Below, piece by piece: positions 1-8,797 of a DNA stretch of 12,693 nt (within the stretch, counting starts at the first letter, position 1; each line of letters begins with the position of its first letter). The notes beneath the pieces are model-generated. The model was not told the origin of the DNA, searched no databases, and saw only the letters and a list, made by a program, of their open reading frames with translations. This DNA is from Alectoria sarmentosa (lineage: Eukaryota; Ascomycota; Lecanoromycetes; Lecanorales; Parmeliaceae), in the NCBI GenBank assembly GCA_009733775.1, contig WOGZ01000601.1, forward strand, positions 1-12,693, read 5' to 3'. The position numbers were made by a program, and so were the translations under genes.

Positions 1-54
<54 letters not shown>
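1..54. repeat. (TTA)18 microsatellite at the left edge
   Basis: Eighteen uninterrupted TTA units begin at the first base and stop at base 54, where the phase breaks. The array merges into the AT-rich block to its right. Its true length is unknown because the sequence starts inside it. Confidence 0.97.
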
Positions 55-55
<1 letters not shown>

Positions 56-1016
56 ATAATAAAATTTAAAATCGATGCTTATTTTTCGATTCAATTCATT
101 TTTATAAATTAAAAACCTTAAAAACGTTTTTTATAAATCGCTTTTAAATTATATAATTTATTAAATCAATTAAATTAATAATCTTTTTCAAAACATTAAT
201 GAATTTTAACATCAAAAATTTAAATATAATAATGATAATAAATATAATAATAAAAAACTTAATATAAAAAAAACGAAATTAATAATAATTTTAAAATTTG
301 AATATTTTTTAAAAAAAATAATAAGAAAAATAAAACGAATAAACGTGCTTTAAAGCTTATATTTACTTTATTTAAATAATTAATATAAATTATATATATA
401 TTTATAATCGCAAAAGATAATTCTTTTAAATTTTATATTAATAACTAACTTTTCAACGTATTAAAACGAAAAAATTTCGCGACTTATATTAATTTAAGCG
501 AAAAATGTTCATTTTTAATTTAAATAATAAGTTTAACCGACGATTAATAAATTTAATACATCATTAATTAATTATTTTAATAAATTCGAATTTAAACGAT
601 AATCGATAAATTTGATTTATCGTTAATTAATTTATTTTCAATAAGTTTTAAAATTAATAGCTTTTAAAAAAATTATTCGTTTCAATTTAAATAAAAAACT
701 TAATAACGATTAATATAGTTTCGACACGTTATCAATTAATTATTTTAATGAACTTTGAAATTAATTGCTTTTAACGATTAAAACACATTTATTAATTAAT
801 TTTCAATCAAATAAATACGTCGCACGATGAAAATATATATTAATTAAATATAATTTCAAAAATTTAAAAGTTATTTTTTTCAATTAACGTGACGTTTTTA
901 TTAATTAAAATATATAATTTAATTTTCACGATCACGTCGTCGATAAAATTAACGTTTTTAACGAAAATTAAAATTTATTTAAAATTAACATTTAAACGTA
1001 TTTCGAATTAAGACTT

Positions 1017-1034
1017 CGAGATAATATTATCTCG
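1017..1034. repeat. 18-bp perfect palindrome
   Basis: CGAGATAATATTATCTCG equals its own reverse complement and has CpG at both ends. It lies inside the AT-rich block. No function is assigned; it may be a chance survivor or a remnant of a transposon end. Confidence 0.8.
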
Positions 1035-1668
1035 TCGATATAATAATAAATCGAATATCTTTTAACGCTTTAAAATTTTTGCGATATTTTATAATAATAT
1101 GCTTATATAAAGTATTTTCATAAAATAAAAATAAAGTTTTATAATTTAAAACGATTTATGAGTTAATATATATAAAACACATCGATAAAATAAATATCAA
1201 ATTATTAAACGAAGTTCAATCGATCGAGTTTATAATTTATTAAAAATAAATAATAAATTATTTAATTAAAATGTTATATAAAATATAAGATTTATTAAAT
1301 TTATATTCGACGATAATCGAGTAAAGAAAGTGAAATAAATTTAATCATTTTAATAATTTTATTTTGATAATTTAATATATTTAATTTAAAAAAAGATATA
1401 AAAAAAAAATTATTTTTTAAAAACGATTTTAAATTTTTCGATAATGAGTTTAATTTGTGCGTTCGTAAGATTTCAACTTGTAAATCGTTTATTTCGAAAT
1501 TAAGAATCGAGAATAATATTAAAAAACGTATTTTAATAAATAAATTTTCACTTATTTGCATCGAATTTCGAAAATCATTTATTGAGTTTTTGAATATCTC
1601 GATAATAAACATTTCGAAAAATTGAACTTTTTTTTTTATTAATAATAATTTTTAAAAAATAAGAAGAG

Positions 1669-1689
1669 AAAAAAAAAAAAAAAAAAAAA
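1669..1689 (+). repeat. A21 homopolymer
   Basis: An unbroken run of 21 A follows an AAGAAGAG stretch, with a T10 run 32 bp to its left (1628-1637). It could be the tail of a non-LTR retrotransposon or plain slippage; the sequence does not decide. Confidence 0.85.
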
Positions 1690-2262
1690 GTATTTATGAG
1701 ACTTAAATCGTTATATTTGTTCGTAAGTTTGATTCGAATTTGATATACGTATAAAAATACGTATTTGATTGTTAAATAAATTAATTTTTGAAAAATAATC
1801 GAAAGTTTTATAAATATTTAAAAGATTTCGAATGTTTATCGTATATATTCGAATTTTTTATTCGAAAATTGAAATTAATTTTTATTCGTAATTTTTTTTG
1901 ATATTTCGATTATCGTTTTAATCGTAAATTGATTGTTGAGAAATTTTTTGAGTAAATCGTAAATCGATATCATAATTTCAGTCTTTTAGTTTATTTTTTT
2001 AATTAGTCTCTTTTTAATACGCAACTCGATTGAGTTTAACGCGATTTGATATTTAACGTCGATAGCGCATTAATGTTAAATTTTGACGTTTATATACTTT
2101 TTAATATTAGTATATATTTGTAATATAGTATAAAATATATCATTTAAATTATATATAAGTGTTATTCAAATTTAATATGCAGTTTTTAATAATCGAATTT
2201 TAACGAATATCTTTATTTAAAATATAATTAGTAAAAAAAAAAGTAAAAAAATATATATAAAA

Positions 2263-2309
2263 AAACTAATCAATTTTTAATGAATGCGAATTTTTGATTT
2301 GATTAGTTT
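2263..2309. repeat. Inverted repeat, 11-bp perfect stem
   Basis: AAACTAATCAA at 2263-2273 is matched by its reverse complement at 2299-2309, with a 25-nt loop. It lies in the AT-rich block, so chance is likelier than in balanced DNA. No function is claimed. Confidence 0.6.
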
Positions 2310-2788
2310 CGATTTGTTATTTTAATGCACGTTGATTTTTTGATTAATATTTGAATATCGTTGCGAGAAGTCGAATTTTTCGAAAAGAATATAAAGTTAA
2401 AAAAAATTTAATTAAAAAAAAAAGAAAAAAAATAATAAAAAAAACTCATCGTGTGATAATTCTGAATCTTCGGCGTTTAAATCGAATGTTTCGCGATTTA
2501 TATAATTCGAAATTATTTGATCGTTTCGATTTTTTAAAAGTAGTTAAATTAACATATCATTTATAACGTTATTAAACGTATAAGACACATATTCGATAAT
2601 GTAAATATCTTCGTAATATTAATGTTTATAATCGATTCGAAATTTTTTGATCAGAGATAGATTTGCGATCGCTTTATTCGTTATAAATTTATAAAAAAAA
2701 AAGATTAATATTTTTAGAATAAAAAATAAAAAAATAAATAAGAAAATAAATCAAAAAAATACGTACGATTGTATTTTGTTTTCGATTT

Positions 2789-2822
2789 CAAAAGATCTTA
2801 AAACGTGATTTAAAATCTTTTG
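2789..2822. repeat. Near-perfect hairpin, 14-bp stem and 6-nt loop
   Basis: The arm at 2789-2802 pairs with 2809-2822 at 13 of 14 positions around the loop ACGTGA. It is the tightest fold seen in the AT-rich block. It is not followed by anything that would make it a terminator of a known gene. Confidence 0.6.
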
Positions 2823-2921
2823 CAAATATTCGACGTTGTGAGATTTTTTAAGTAATTTTATATCAATAAGTTTAAAAATTAATTTTCAATTTTTATCGAT
2901 ATAATGAATCGTAATCGTTAT

Positions 2922-2960
2922 ATATTCGATTTAATTATTGACGATTCAACAATCGAATAT
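2922..2960. repeat. Inverted repeat, 10-bp perfect stem
   Basis: ATATTCGATT at 2922-2931 is repeated in inverse at 2951-2960 with a 19-nt loop. It sits in AT-rich DNA and chance is possible. Confidence 0.5.
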
Positions 2961-4191
2961 AAAAGAGAATTTCGATTTATATTTCGAGTGAATATCGAGT
3001 AATTCGGATTTGACGAGAAGAAAATTTCTTTAAAAAAAAATCGATAATTCGTTTCGAAGCGTTTTGTAATAAATCGCAGATACATTATTATTGAAAATAT
3101 TTAGAATTTATATATAATAATGTGAAAAAAATATAAAAATTTATTTTCGACAATATTGAATTATTTCTCGAAAGGATTTCGAACGTAAAATTTTAAAAGT
3201 TACATTGTTTTCGAGGAAAAAATGTAATATTTTTGTTTTAAAATTCGATGAAATAAAATCTTCATTTAATGCGTTTTAAGAGGGTTTTTTTGATAGTCGA
3301 TTTTATTATATAAAAACATTAAAAGAAAATTATATTTGAGATATTATTTTTTAACAAATTAATAAAAATAAAATAAAAAAACAAATTGATAACATTTTAT
3401 TTATCAACGATGACTCTTTTAAAGTCTTTTTTTTTTTGATCGCAATTTTGAAATGTTTCGTATAATAATGCGTATAATAATTGCTATACGATTTTTGTGA
3501 AATCTTTTCGATTTTCATATATCGACAATTTCGAATAAGATATTTAATTCGTTTTTATAAAAATTAGCATAATTCAAATAAAATAATTAATATAATATAC
3601 TTCACGAGCAATATTCTCTTTATAAAAAAGTAATTCTTATTCAAAAATTTTTTTTAAAAAGATATTTTTGATTTTTTAAAGATGATAATTGAAACTCGAT
3701 ATCGTACTTCGAAAAGATCATTATTTCGACGAATATAATGTTAATATTAATTTTAAAGTTCGATTATATATATAATCGAAATCTGAAATCAAAATAATAA
3801 CTTTGAAAATTAGTCAAAAATATGTAAAAAAAAAGAAAAAACGAGAAAACAAAATTGTTATATAATTTTTACAATAAATGTTAACGTTATATAATACTAA
3901 AAATAAAACTTTTTATTAATTAATTATTATCATTAAATATAACTTAGAAATGTATTTTAAACGAATTTTATTATTGATATATTCGAGATATTAATTACTT
4001 TTAATGATTATTAATCGTAAAAAAAACTTGTTTATCAATAATTTATATATATTAAATAAAATATGCTTTTATATTATATTTTCTTATTTAAAACTTATTA
4101 AATTTAAAACATTTTTTTTTTCACTTTTTTCAAATTTAATGTATAATACGCTGAAATTGTAAATTTAAATTTTTTTTAAAAATAGTAACAT

Positions 4192-4299
4192 ATAATCAAT
4201 TATAATTGATTATGAAAATTGATTATAATCATGATTATGATTATGAACTTTCAAAATCATAATCAATTATGATTATGTGATTTCATAATCAATTAATCT
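4192..4299. repeat. TAATCA/TGATTA palindrome cluster at the composition boundary
   Basis: Nine copies of TAATCA or its complement TGATTA lie in about 110 bp. They build a 22-bp perfect palindrome at 4192-4213 and a 14-bp one at 4225-4238, plus further imperfect pairings to the right. CpA/TpG dinucleotides are kept here, unlike in the neighbouring RIP-like block. The cluster ends just before the change to balanced composition at about 4300. It could be a terminal structure of the degraded element, a palindromic miniature repeat or a fragile insertion site. These readings are inference; the repeats are directly seen. Confidence 0.7.
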
Positions 4300-4577
4300 G
4301 ATTTTGACTACAGAGTCTGTCACGACTGAGAACGGAAGTCGACAGCAAAAGTCCTGCACCCGCACTAGTAGCAGTGGGATATTTCGGCTGCGCTTGCCCT
4401 ACATAGCATCGGCTTGGCAAGCGAGTCGCTTCGAGCTCGCTAGAAACTACCTTGTACTCAGATATATGCGATAAAGTAGTATATAGTCTGGGTCATTTGT
4501 GGTTAGCAAATCCTATGCAATCACAGCAGCCCTAAGACTTGGCGGATGCTGGACTTTTGGTGCCAACCTCCGAATGA
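4300..4577. other. Gene-free balanced-composition stretch with a small hairpin
   Basis: No coding frame is supported here. A perfect 8-bp stem (CGCTTGCC at 4391-4398 with GGCAAGCG at 4416-4423) is present. The stretch from TGTCACGAC at 4313 resembles the start of some fungal LTRs, but no matching end or target duplication was found, so no mobile element is called. Confidence 0.5.
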
Positions 4578-5069
4578 GTAAGAAATGTGCTGATCGATTA
4601 CGCTTCCGAATACGAGGAATGGTCTCTCCAAGCCACAAATTGGGTAGCCAGCTGCATGCACCATCTGTGGCTAACGAGTCACGACTACCTAGTACATCGT
4701 GGAGGGCTAAGCCGCCAAAGCATGGCACTGGCTCAGTTTCTGCTGGTGATCGACAACCCTATGCAGGGTAAGCTTATTCAGAATCAGATTGCAACCATGT
4801 CGGCTAGATAGCTAGCGTGCCGGAGAACACTCCTTGATCAGCACCAACATTTTGATTACCTTAGCCCTGAAATTCGTGGCCACCCTCAGACGGACGCTAC
4901 GGGACAGGCGCCCGTCATGAGCAGGCTGGTGATCCGATATCTGGGGAAACAAGACGACAAGATGGCTGACTACCTACAGGGTCTTTGCACGTCTGGTTGC
5001 CCACCTGTGCATCCCGAGCATTGGCTTGGCAGGTTTCAAGCACTCTCATTGATCAAATCTCTTTACTAA
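4578..5069 (+). pseudogene. Possible broken coding remnant with an in-frame stop
   Basis: One reading frame stays open from 4578 to the TAA at 5067-5069 except for a single TAG at 4809-4811. The two halves are about 77 and 85 codons. The translation has ordinary amino-acid diversity, with words such as DYASEYEEW, GGLSRQSMALAQFLLVIDN and DDKMADYLQGL, which looks more like decayed protein than random DNA. No family is recognised and there is no convincing start codon: the frame is closed by TGA at 4575-4577. I looked for an intron that would remove the TAG. The donor-like GTAAGC at 4768 has several acceptors nearby, but those tested either shift the frame to an early stop or give no better protein. 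A second overlapping frame (4499-4771) is also open, which weakens the case. It may be a transposon or host gene fragment. Confidence 0.3.
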
Positions 5070-5142
5070 GCGGCCAAGATTGGTTTGGCTGCTCATGGAA
5101 CCTAGCAGGGAGGCGACCCGCTGTGCAAAGACCCTGTAGGTA
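4971..5142. repeat. Perfect 20-bp inverted repeat, 152 bp apart within a 172-bp span
   Basis: TACCTACAGGGTCTTTGCAC at 4971-4990 recurs as its exact reverse complement at 5123-5142, with a 132-bp interior. Weak similarity (about 11 of 17) continues inward from both arms. In DNA of balanced composition a 20-bp exact match is not expected by chance. It may be the terminal repeat of a small fold-back element or the scar of an inverted duplication. No flanking target duplication was identified. Confidence 0.75.
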
Positions 5143-5319
5143 TGTCTCTCGCCTCTGCACGGTCTGGCGCTTAGACTTTCCATTGGTTTTTGGGAAGATT
5201 TCTCAACATCGCTTGGGCTCATATGATTGACTAGATATCTTCAGTGATGCACGATCAATGATGATATGCACATGTGTTGCATTTCTGGTCTCATGCGTTT
5301 GAGATATGTTTTTCTGCAG
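5140..5319 (+). other. Intron-like segment (AG|GTATGT to TTTTTCTGCAG)
   Basis: A good 5' splice consensus at 5140 and a pyrimidine-rich CTGCAG acceptor ending at 5319 bracket 180 nt, a multiple of three, with TTGACTAG as a weak branch candidate. Joining the flanks keeps a frame open from 4985 to 5488, but the product is very Arg-rich and matches nothing I know. The segment is longer than the other introns in this window. It is recorded as a possibility only. Confidence 0.25.
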
Positions 5320-5720
5320 GACCAAGAGGTCGGCTAACCGCAATCGAAGACGAAGAACACCGCCAGACCGTATCGGTTCCTTGACCAGAGCCATGCGACC
5401 ATCATCATTGAGGTCATCAGTACAGAGTAACCTGATCTGTATTCATTTGTGCGCAAAGCAGGTATTTACAGGCGCTGCGGACTTGTGAAAGCGCACTAAG
5501 CTCGATAAGTATGAAGTGCGTAGATCATGCGGCGCTTGTTTATGCAAGATTCGGTCAATCGCGAAAGATGCACGATGCTCCTGAGTGAGCTTGATATTTT
5601 CGATTTGCTCATCTTTCTTGACAGCGGCCTCTCGGTACATCATCCGCCCTGATTTTTGTGCGCGGTTCCTGAACTAATGCACTTCTTGTTGCTGCTATAG
5701 TTCTATTAGCCGAAGGACTA
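5320..5720. other. No supported gene
   Basis: Balanced-composition DNA without a convincing gene. A minus-strand frame at 5443-5643 starts with two Met codons and gives 66 fairly ordinary residues (MMYREAAVKKDEQIENIKL at its start), but it has no recognised domain or supported upstream signal. It may be a fragment. Confidence 0.4.
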
Positions 5721-5990
5721 TGTCGGATTGAGTAGAGCTAGGGCTCTTGATCGCGAGTATGATCAATCTGAGCATGCAACCGAGTGGTGTAGGATTGATC
5801 AGTCTATAAAGGCATAAGGAGAGATCTATCTATGTGGGAGGAAGCCCAAATATAACAGGGTTTCCTCGAGTCTCATAGTAACTCATGTGGCTGCAAGAGA
5901 GATTCTCTCAGTCCACTGCATATCCCATACCCCAGCCGAGTGAACTAATTAGGTACTCCTTGTTAGTACTAAGCCGCTAAATTGCCAACA
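5721..5990 (+). mobile_element. Possible solo LTR of a retrotransposon
   Basis: The segment begins TGTCGG and ends CCAACA, near-complementary TG...CA ends as in LTRs, and is 270 bp long, within the usual range for copia-type LTRs. TATAAA at 5805-5810 is followed by GAGAGATC and then a pyrimidine-rich right half. No 5-bp target duplication is visible (GACTA before, CTTTT after), and no primer-binding site or second copy is present. It could equally be ordinary upstream DNA of the laccase gene. The call rests on overall shape, not on a match. Confidence 0.3.
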
Positions 5991-6236
5991 CTTTTCGTCT
6001 ATCAGTCCGTCAATATCGTCCGATCAAGCCTATTTTGGTAATTGTCAAAAGGTATGGAGATGCTTGGTCTAATCTATGTAGAGCCCTGCATCCTGCCCTG
6101 GATTCATTTCGTCATGACATATCACGGAGGCGCGCCATATCTCGCGTCTTGGCGGCATTATTGATGTCCCTATCCTTACTCCCCTCATCCTTTCACTCTT
6201 CACGCATCTCGTACTTTATCGACACGTTTCGTGACC
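5991..6236 (+). promoter_or_regulatory. Upstream region of the laccase gene
   Basis: About 245 bp precede the laccase ATG. There is an 8-bp palindrome GTCATGAC near 6111-6118 and a pyrimidine-rich stretch from about 6165 to 6225, a common feature just upstream of fungal start codons. No clear TATA box is close to the start. A short open frame here (6035-6310) runs over the start codon and is not accepted. Confidence 0.45.
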
Positions 6237-8586
6237 ATGACTGTTGTCACCGCCTTGCTGCAAGCGTCCTCCCTGCTTTCGAGCCTGTCCCAGCACCGTA
6301 CCAATGGTAAATACTCGCGCTTGCCTCTCCAGATTATCTGCGTACTTCTAGCTTCTAAGGAGGTGCTGTGCTTACAATATTATCGTCAAGGTGGTTCCAA
6401 CCTCGGGACTCTCGCAGCACCAAAGCTGCCAAAATTTCTTGAAAATAAGTAAGTGGCCATGCTGCACCGTCTCCCGAAGAGCTCAGAGTCTTAGTTTCGT
6501 ACTGCCTTGCCGTCTTGCGTCGTACCGCAGGCCTTCCATTCCGTTCTTACTCGAGCGTTGGCTCTGCACAAACAGACGGGTTCTGATAATTTGATAGTCC
6601 CATAATCAACGGCTTTCCATGGGGCTCGAAAAGGGCTTCGACCTCAGATCCCTACACCGGCAGCCCCGATACCGGTGTTATCCGCTCATATGATTTTACT
6701 ATAGCCAGGGGGACCGTGAGTCCGGATGGATACTCGAAATCAATGCTTTTGATCAATGGCCAATATCCTGGGGTTAGCATTTTTATCTTTCCCACGTGCT
6801 CAACCACTAAATGTTCAATCTCAAGCCTTTGATTGAAGCCAATTGGGGAGACACCGTCCAAGTCACCGTGAACAATGCCATCTATGGCCCGGCCGAAGGT
6901 ACTGCCATGCATTGGCATGGTCTCAATCAGCAGAATAGCGAATGGGCGGACGGCGTCCCAGGTATTTCGATGTGCCCAGTACCGCCTGGTGGGAGTTTCA
7001 CCCACATTTTCAAAGCCACTCCCTATGGGAGCACATTCTATCACTCGCACTACTCCAGTCAATACGCTGATGGTCTTTGGGGTCCACTTGTAAGCTTTAC
7101 CGACCCATCAAATAAGGAAATCCAAATTGACGTCACGAGTCAGGTGATACATGGCCCCATGAATTACCCATACGACATCGATCTTGGCCCGGTCACAATC
7201 AACGACTACTACCACAAAGGCTACTTGACTATTCTCGAAGGTGTCGTGGGGACCGACCTCTCAGACGAAAACCTGGTTCGACCACCGTCTGACAACAATT
7301 TGATCAACGGAAAGATGAACTTTGCGTGCGGCAACAGCACTGGCAATAGCACCACTGGTACCTGCGTCAACAACGCTGGCTTGTCCAAATTCGGCTTCAC
7401 TAGTGGCAAGAAGCATAGACTCAGACTGATCAATTCTGGTATCGCTGCTATCCAGAAATTCAGCATAGATAACCATAAAATGACCGTGATTGCCAATGAC
7501 TTCATCCCCATCGTGCCGTATGAGACGACAATTGTAACATTAGGTGTAAGCATCCCCCTATCCATCCCGATCTCCACATCACGGATGAATGCTTACAGCG
7601 TACAGGTTGGTCAACGTACGGACGTTGTCGTCGAAGCGACCGGTAACCCCACCGACATCGTCTGGATGCGCTCAACCATCACATCCGGCGCTTGTACCGA
7701 ACCTGCCAACCAACCCTACGCCCTCGCAGTCATCTACTACGAAGACGCAAACACGAATTCCGCCCCCGGCAACGCCTCGGTCGCTCAAATAGACACCACG
7801 CCCCCATGTCTCAACGATCCTCTCTCCGATACCGTGCCAATGTATCCCATCGCAGCAGCCGGTACCAATACTACGATCACGATGAATGTCGCCGTCGCGG
7901 TAAATTCTACGGGGCACATTGTCTGGACTATCAATGATAGTGCGTTCAGGGCGGATTGGAATAATCCGATACTGTTGTTGGCGAAGAGTGGTAACATTAG
8001 CTATCCGGCAGTGGATTCAGATTGGAATGTTTATAACACGGGCACGAATGCGACTGTGAGGGTTGTGGTTAATAATTTGAGTCCGACGAGCCATCCGTGG
8101 CATTTGCATGGGCATGAGATGTGAGTTTGCATTCTTTGTTCGGCATGGGTGCGGGTTTGGCGATGGTGTCGCAAGTATCTTGGAAGATGGACACGAAATA
8201 CTGACTCTACTTTTGATAGGCAAGTCCTATCCGTCGGATATGGGGAATGGGGTGGCGCCATCACTAACCCAAGCAACCCTGAGCGTCGCGATGTCCAAAT
8301 CGTGCCTGCGAGTGGCTATGCTGTAGGCTTATTCATCCCTCCCCCACGAACTCTGAATCTCTTCTAACATCTCCAGGTCTTCCAATGGCAACAAGACAAC
8401 CCTGGCGTCTGGCCCTTTCACTGCCACATTGCCTGGCACGTCTCCGGCGGCCTCTATGCGAATATCATGGAGCGCCCGGCCGATATTAAAAATGTTCTCA
8501 TTCCCTCGACGGCGTATCAGAATTGTAGGAACTGGGCGGACTATTCGGGTGGGAATCTGCTGCCGCAGATTGATTCGGGTTTGTGA
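6237..8586 (+). CDS. Secreted multicopper oxidase, ascomycete laccase (EC 1.10.3.2)
   Basis: It oxidises phenols and similar donors with four copper ions, reducing O2 to water outside the cell; such enzymes serve lignin or phenol breakdown, detoxification or pigment formation. Exons: 6237-6448, 6598-6772, 6826-7545, 7606-8120, 8220-8322, 8377-8586, giving 644 residues. A 45-nt in-frame GT-AG segment (6307-6351) may also be spliced out, giving 629. All four copper motifs are intact: HWHG (158-161), HSH (202-204), HPWHLHGH (532-539), and HCHIAWH (590-596) with Cys591 as type 1 ligand and Leu601 in the axial position. The N-terminus starts MTVVTALLQASSLLSSLS, a modest signal peptide. GFPWG, LLINGQYPG and EANWGDT are typical of ascomycete laccases. 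The protein ends exactly at DSGL, the C-terminal plug of this group. Many N-glycosylation sequons lie in the middle. Start chosen for its GACCATGA context and fit to exon phase. The acceptor at 6823-6825 is AAG. No break was found. Confidence 0.93.
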
Positions 8587-8690
8587 AGAGGAAGGAGGCC
8601 ACCCGGGGTAGAGGAGGGTGTTAGATAATGGGAGACGTGTTCACCGCAAATATTAAAAATTCAAACTGTAATGATATACGAGTCAAAAAC

Positions 8691-8705
8691 CGGTCCAAGA
8701 ACCCG
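8691..8705. promoter_or_regulatory. CGG-N9-CCG, possible zinc-cluster factor site
   Basis: CGG at 8691-8693 and CCG at 8703-8705 are separated by nine bases. Fungal Zn2Cys6 regulators bind paired CGG triplets with fixed spacing. A single such pair arises by chance fairly often, so this is a suggestion only. It lies 215 bp upstream of the transporter start. Confidence 0.25.
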
Positions 8706-8774
8706 GGTAGAAGAATGTACTCAGAATGTTCTCGTCACGGCCGTTTCTCTTCGGCATCCACCGGAGATAGTCAC

Positions 8775-8797
8775 TAGCGCAAGCGCTACTGGCGCTA
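8775..8797. promoter_or_regulatory. Three GCGCTA half-sites, two forming an inverted repeat
   Basis: TAGCGC-AA-GCGCTA (8775-8788) is a perfect inverted repeat with a 2-nt centre, and a further GCGCTA follows at 8792-8797, nine bases after the second copy. It sits about 125 bp upstream of the transporter ATG, where an operator-like site would be expected. No known factor is assigned. Confidence 0.35.

Larger units (their letters stand above)
55..4190. repeat. AT-rich gene-free block, probable RIP-degraded transposon sequence
   Basis: About 4.1 kb of very AT-rich DNA in which no gene can be supported. Remaining C and G are concentrated in CpG: in 1801-1920, for example, every C I count is in CpG, while CpA is scarce through most of the block. 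Loss of CpA/TpG into TpA with CpG left over is what RIP, the premeiotic C-to-T mutation of repeated DNA in Pezizomycotina, is known to produce. RIP normally acts on duplicated DNA, so the source was probably one or more transposons, but no recognisable domain survives. The only open frames of any length (1301-1612 minus, 2351-2566 plus) encode Lys/Ile/Asn/Phe-rich low-complexity peptides and are not accepted as genes. A mitochondrial origin is unlikely because the DNA runs directly into nuclear intron-containing genes. RIP is an inference; the composition is directly visible. Confidence 0.8.

Noticed and set aside
1021..1030. TAATATTA in a palindrome, resembling the rolling-circle nick site of small circular DNA viruses
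   Set aside because: The consensus ends in TATTAC; here it is TATTAT. No replication gene is nearby.
1301..1612. 103-codon minus-strand open frame in the AT-rich block
   Set aside because: The peptide is Ile/Phe/Asn/Leu/Lys low complexity, as expected from AT-rich DNA, with no domain and no start or splice context.
2351..2566. 71-codon plus-strand open frame, Lys/Arg-rich
   Set aside because: It is driven by A-rich runs. The basic character comes from AAA and CGA/CGT codons left by the CpG-retaining composition.
55..4190. Mitochondrial DNA insert
   Set aside because: AT content fits, but no rRNA, tRNA or respiratory protein remnant is seen, and the frequent CpG fits RIP better.
4313..4510. 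LTR of a Gypsy-type element starting TGTCACGAC
   Set aside because: Only the first bases resemble an LTR start; no clear end, primer site, second copy or target duplication.
5443..5643. Minus-strand 66-codon gene
   Set aside because: No recognised domain, no supported upstream sequence, and similar-length frames arise by chance in this region.
6811..6825. ATG at 6811 as an alternative laccase start
   Set aside because: It lies inside intron 3. Starting there would drop the signal peptide and the first conserved strands, and the upstream exons encode the conserved leader.
6652..7062. 136-codon minus-strand open frame across the laccase
   Set aside because: A shadow of the laccase exons, which carry unambiguous copper motifs on the plus strand.
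7546..7605. 20-residue insertion in the laccase
   Set aside because: The 60-nt stretch is in frame but has GTAAGC and TACAG ends, and removing it restores the conserved VTLGVGQRTD.
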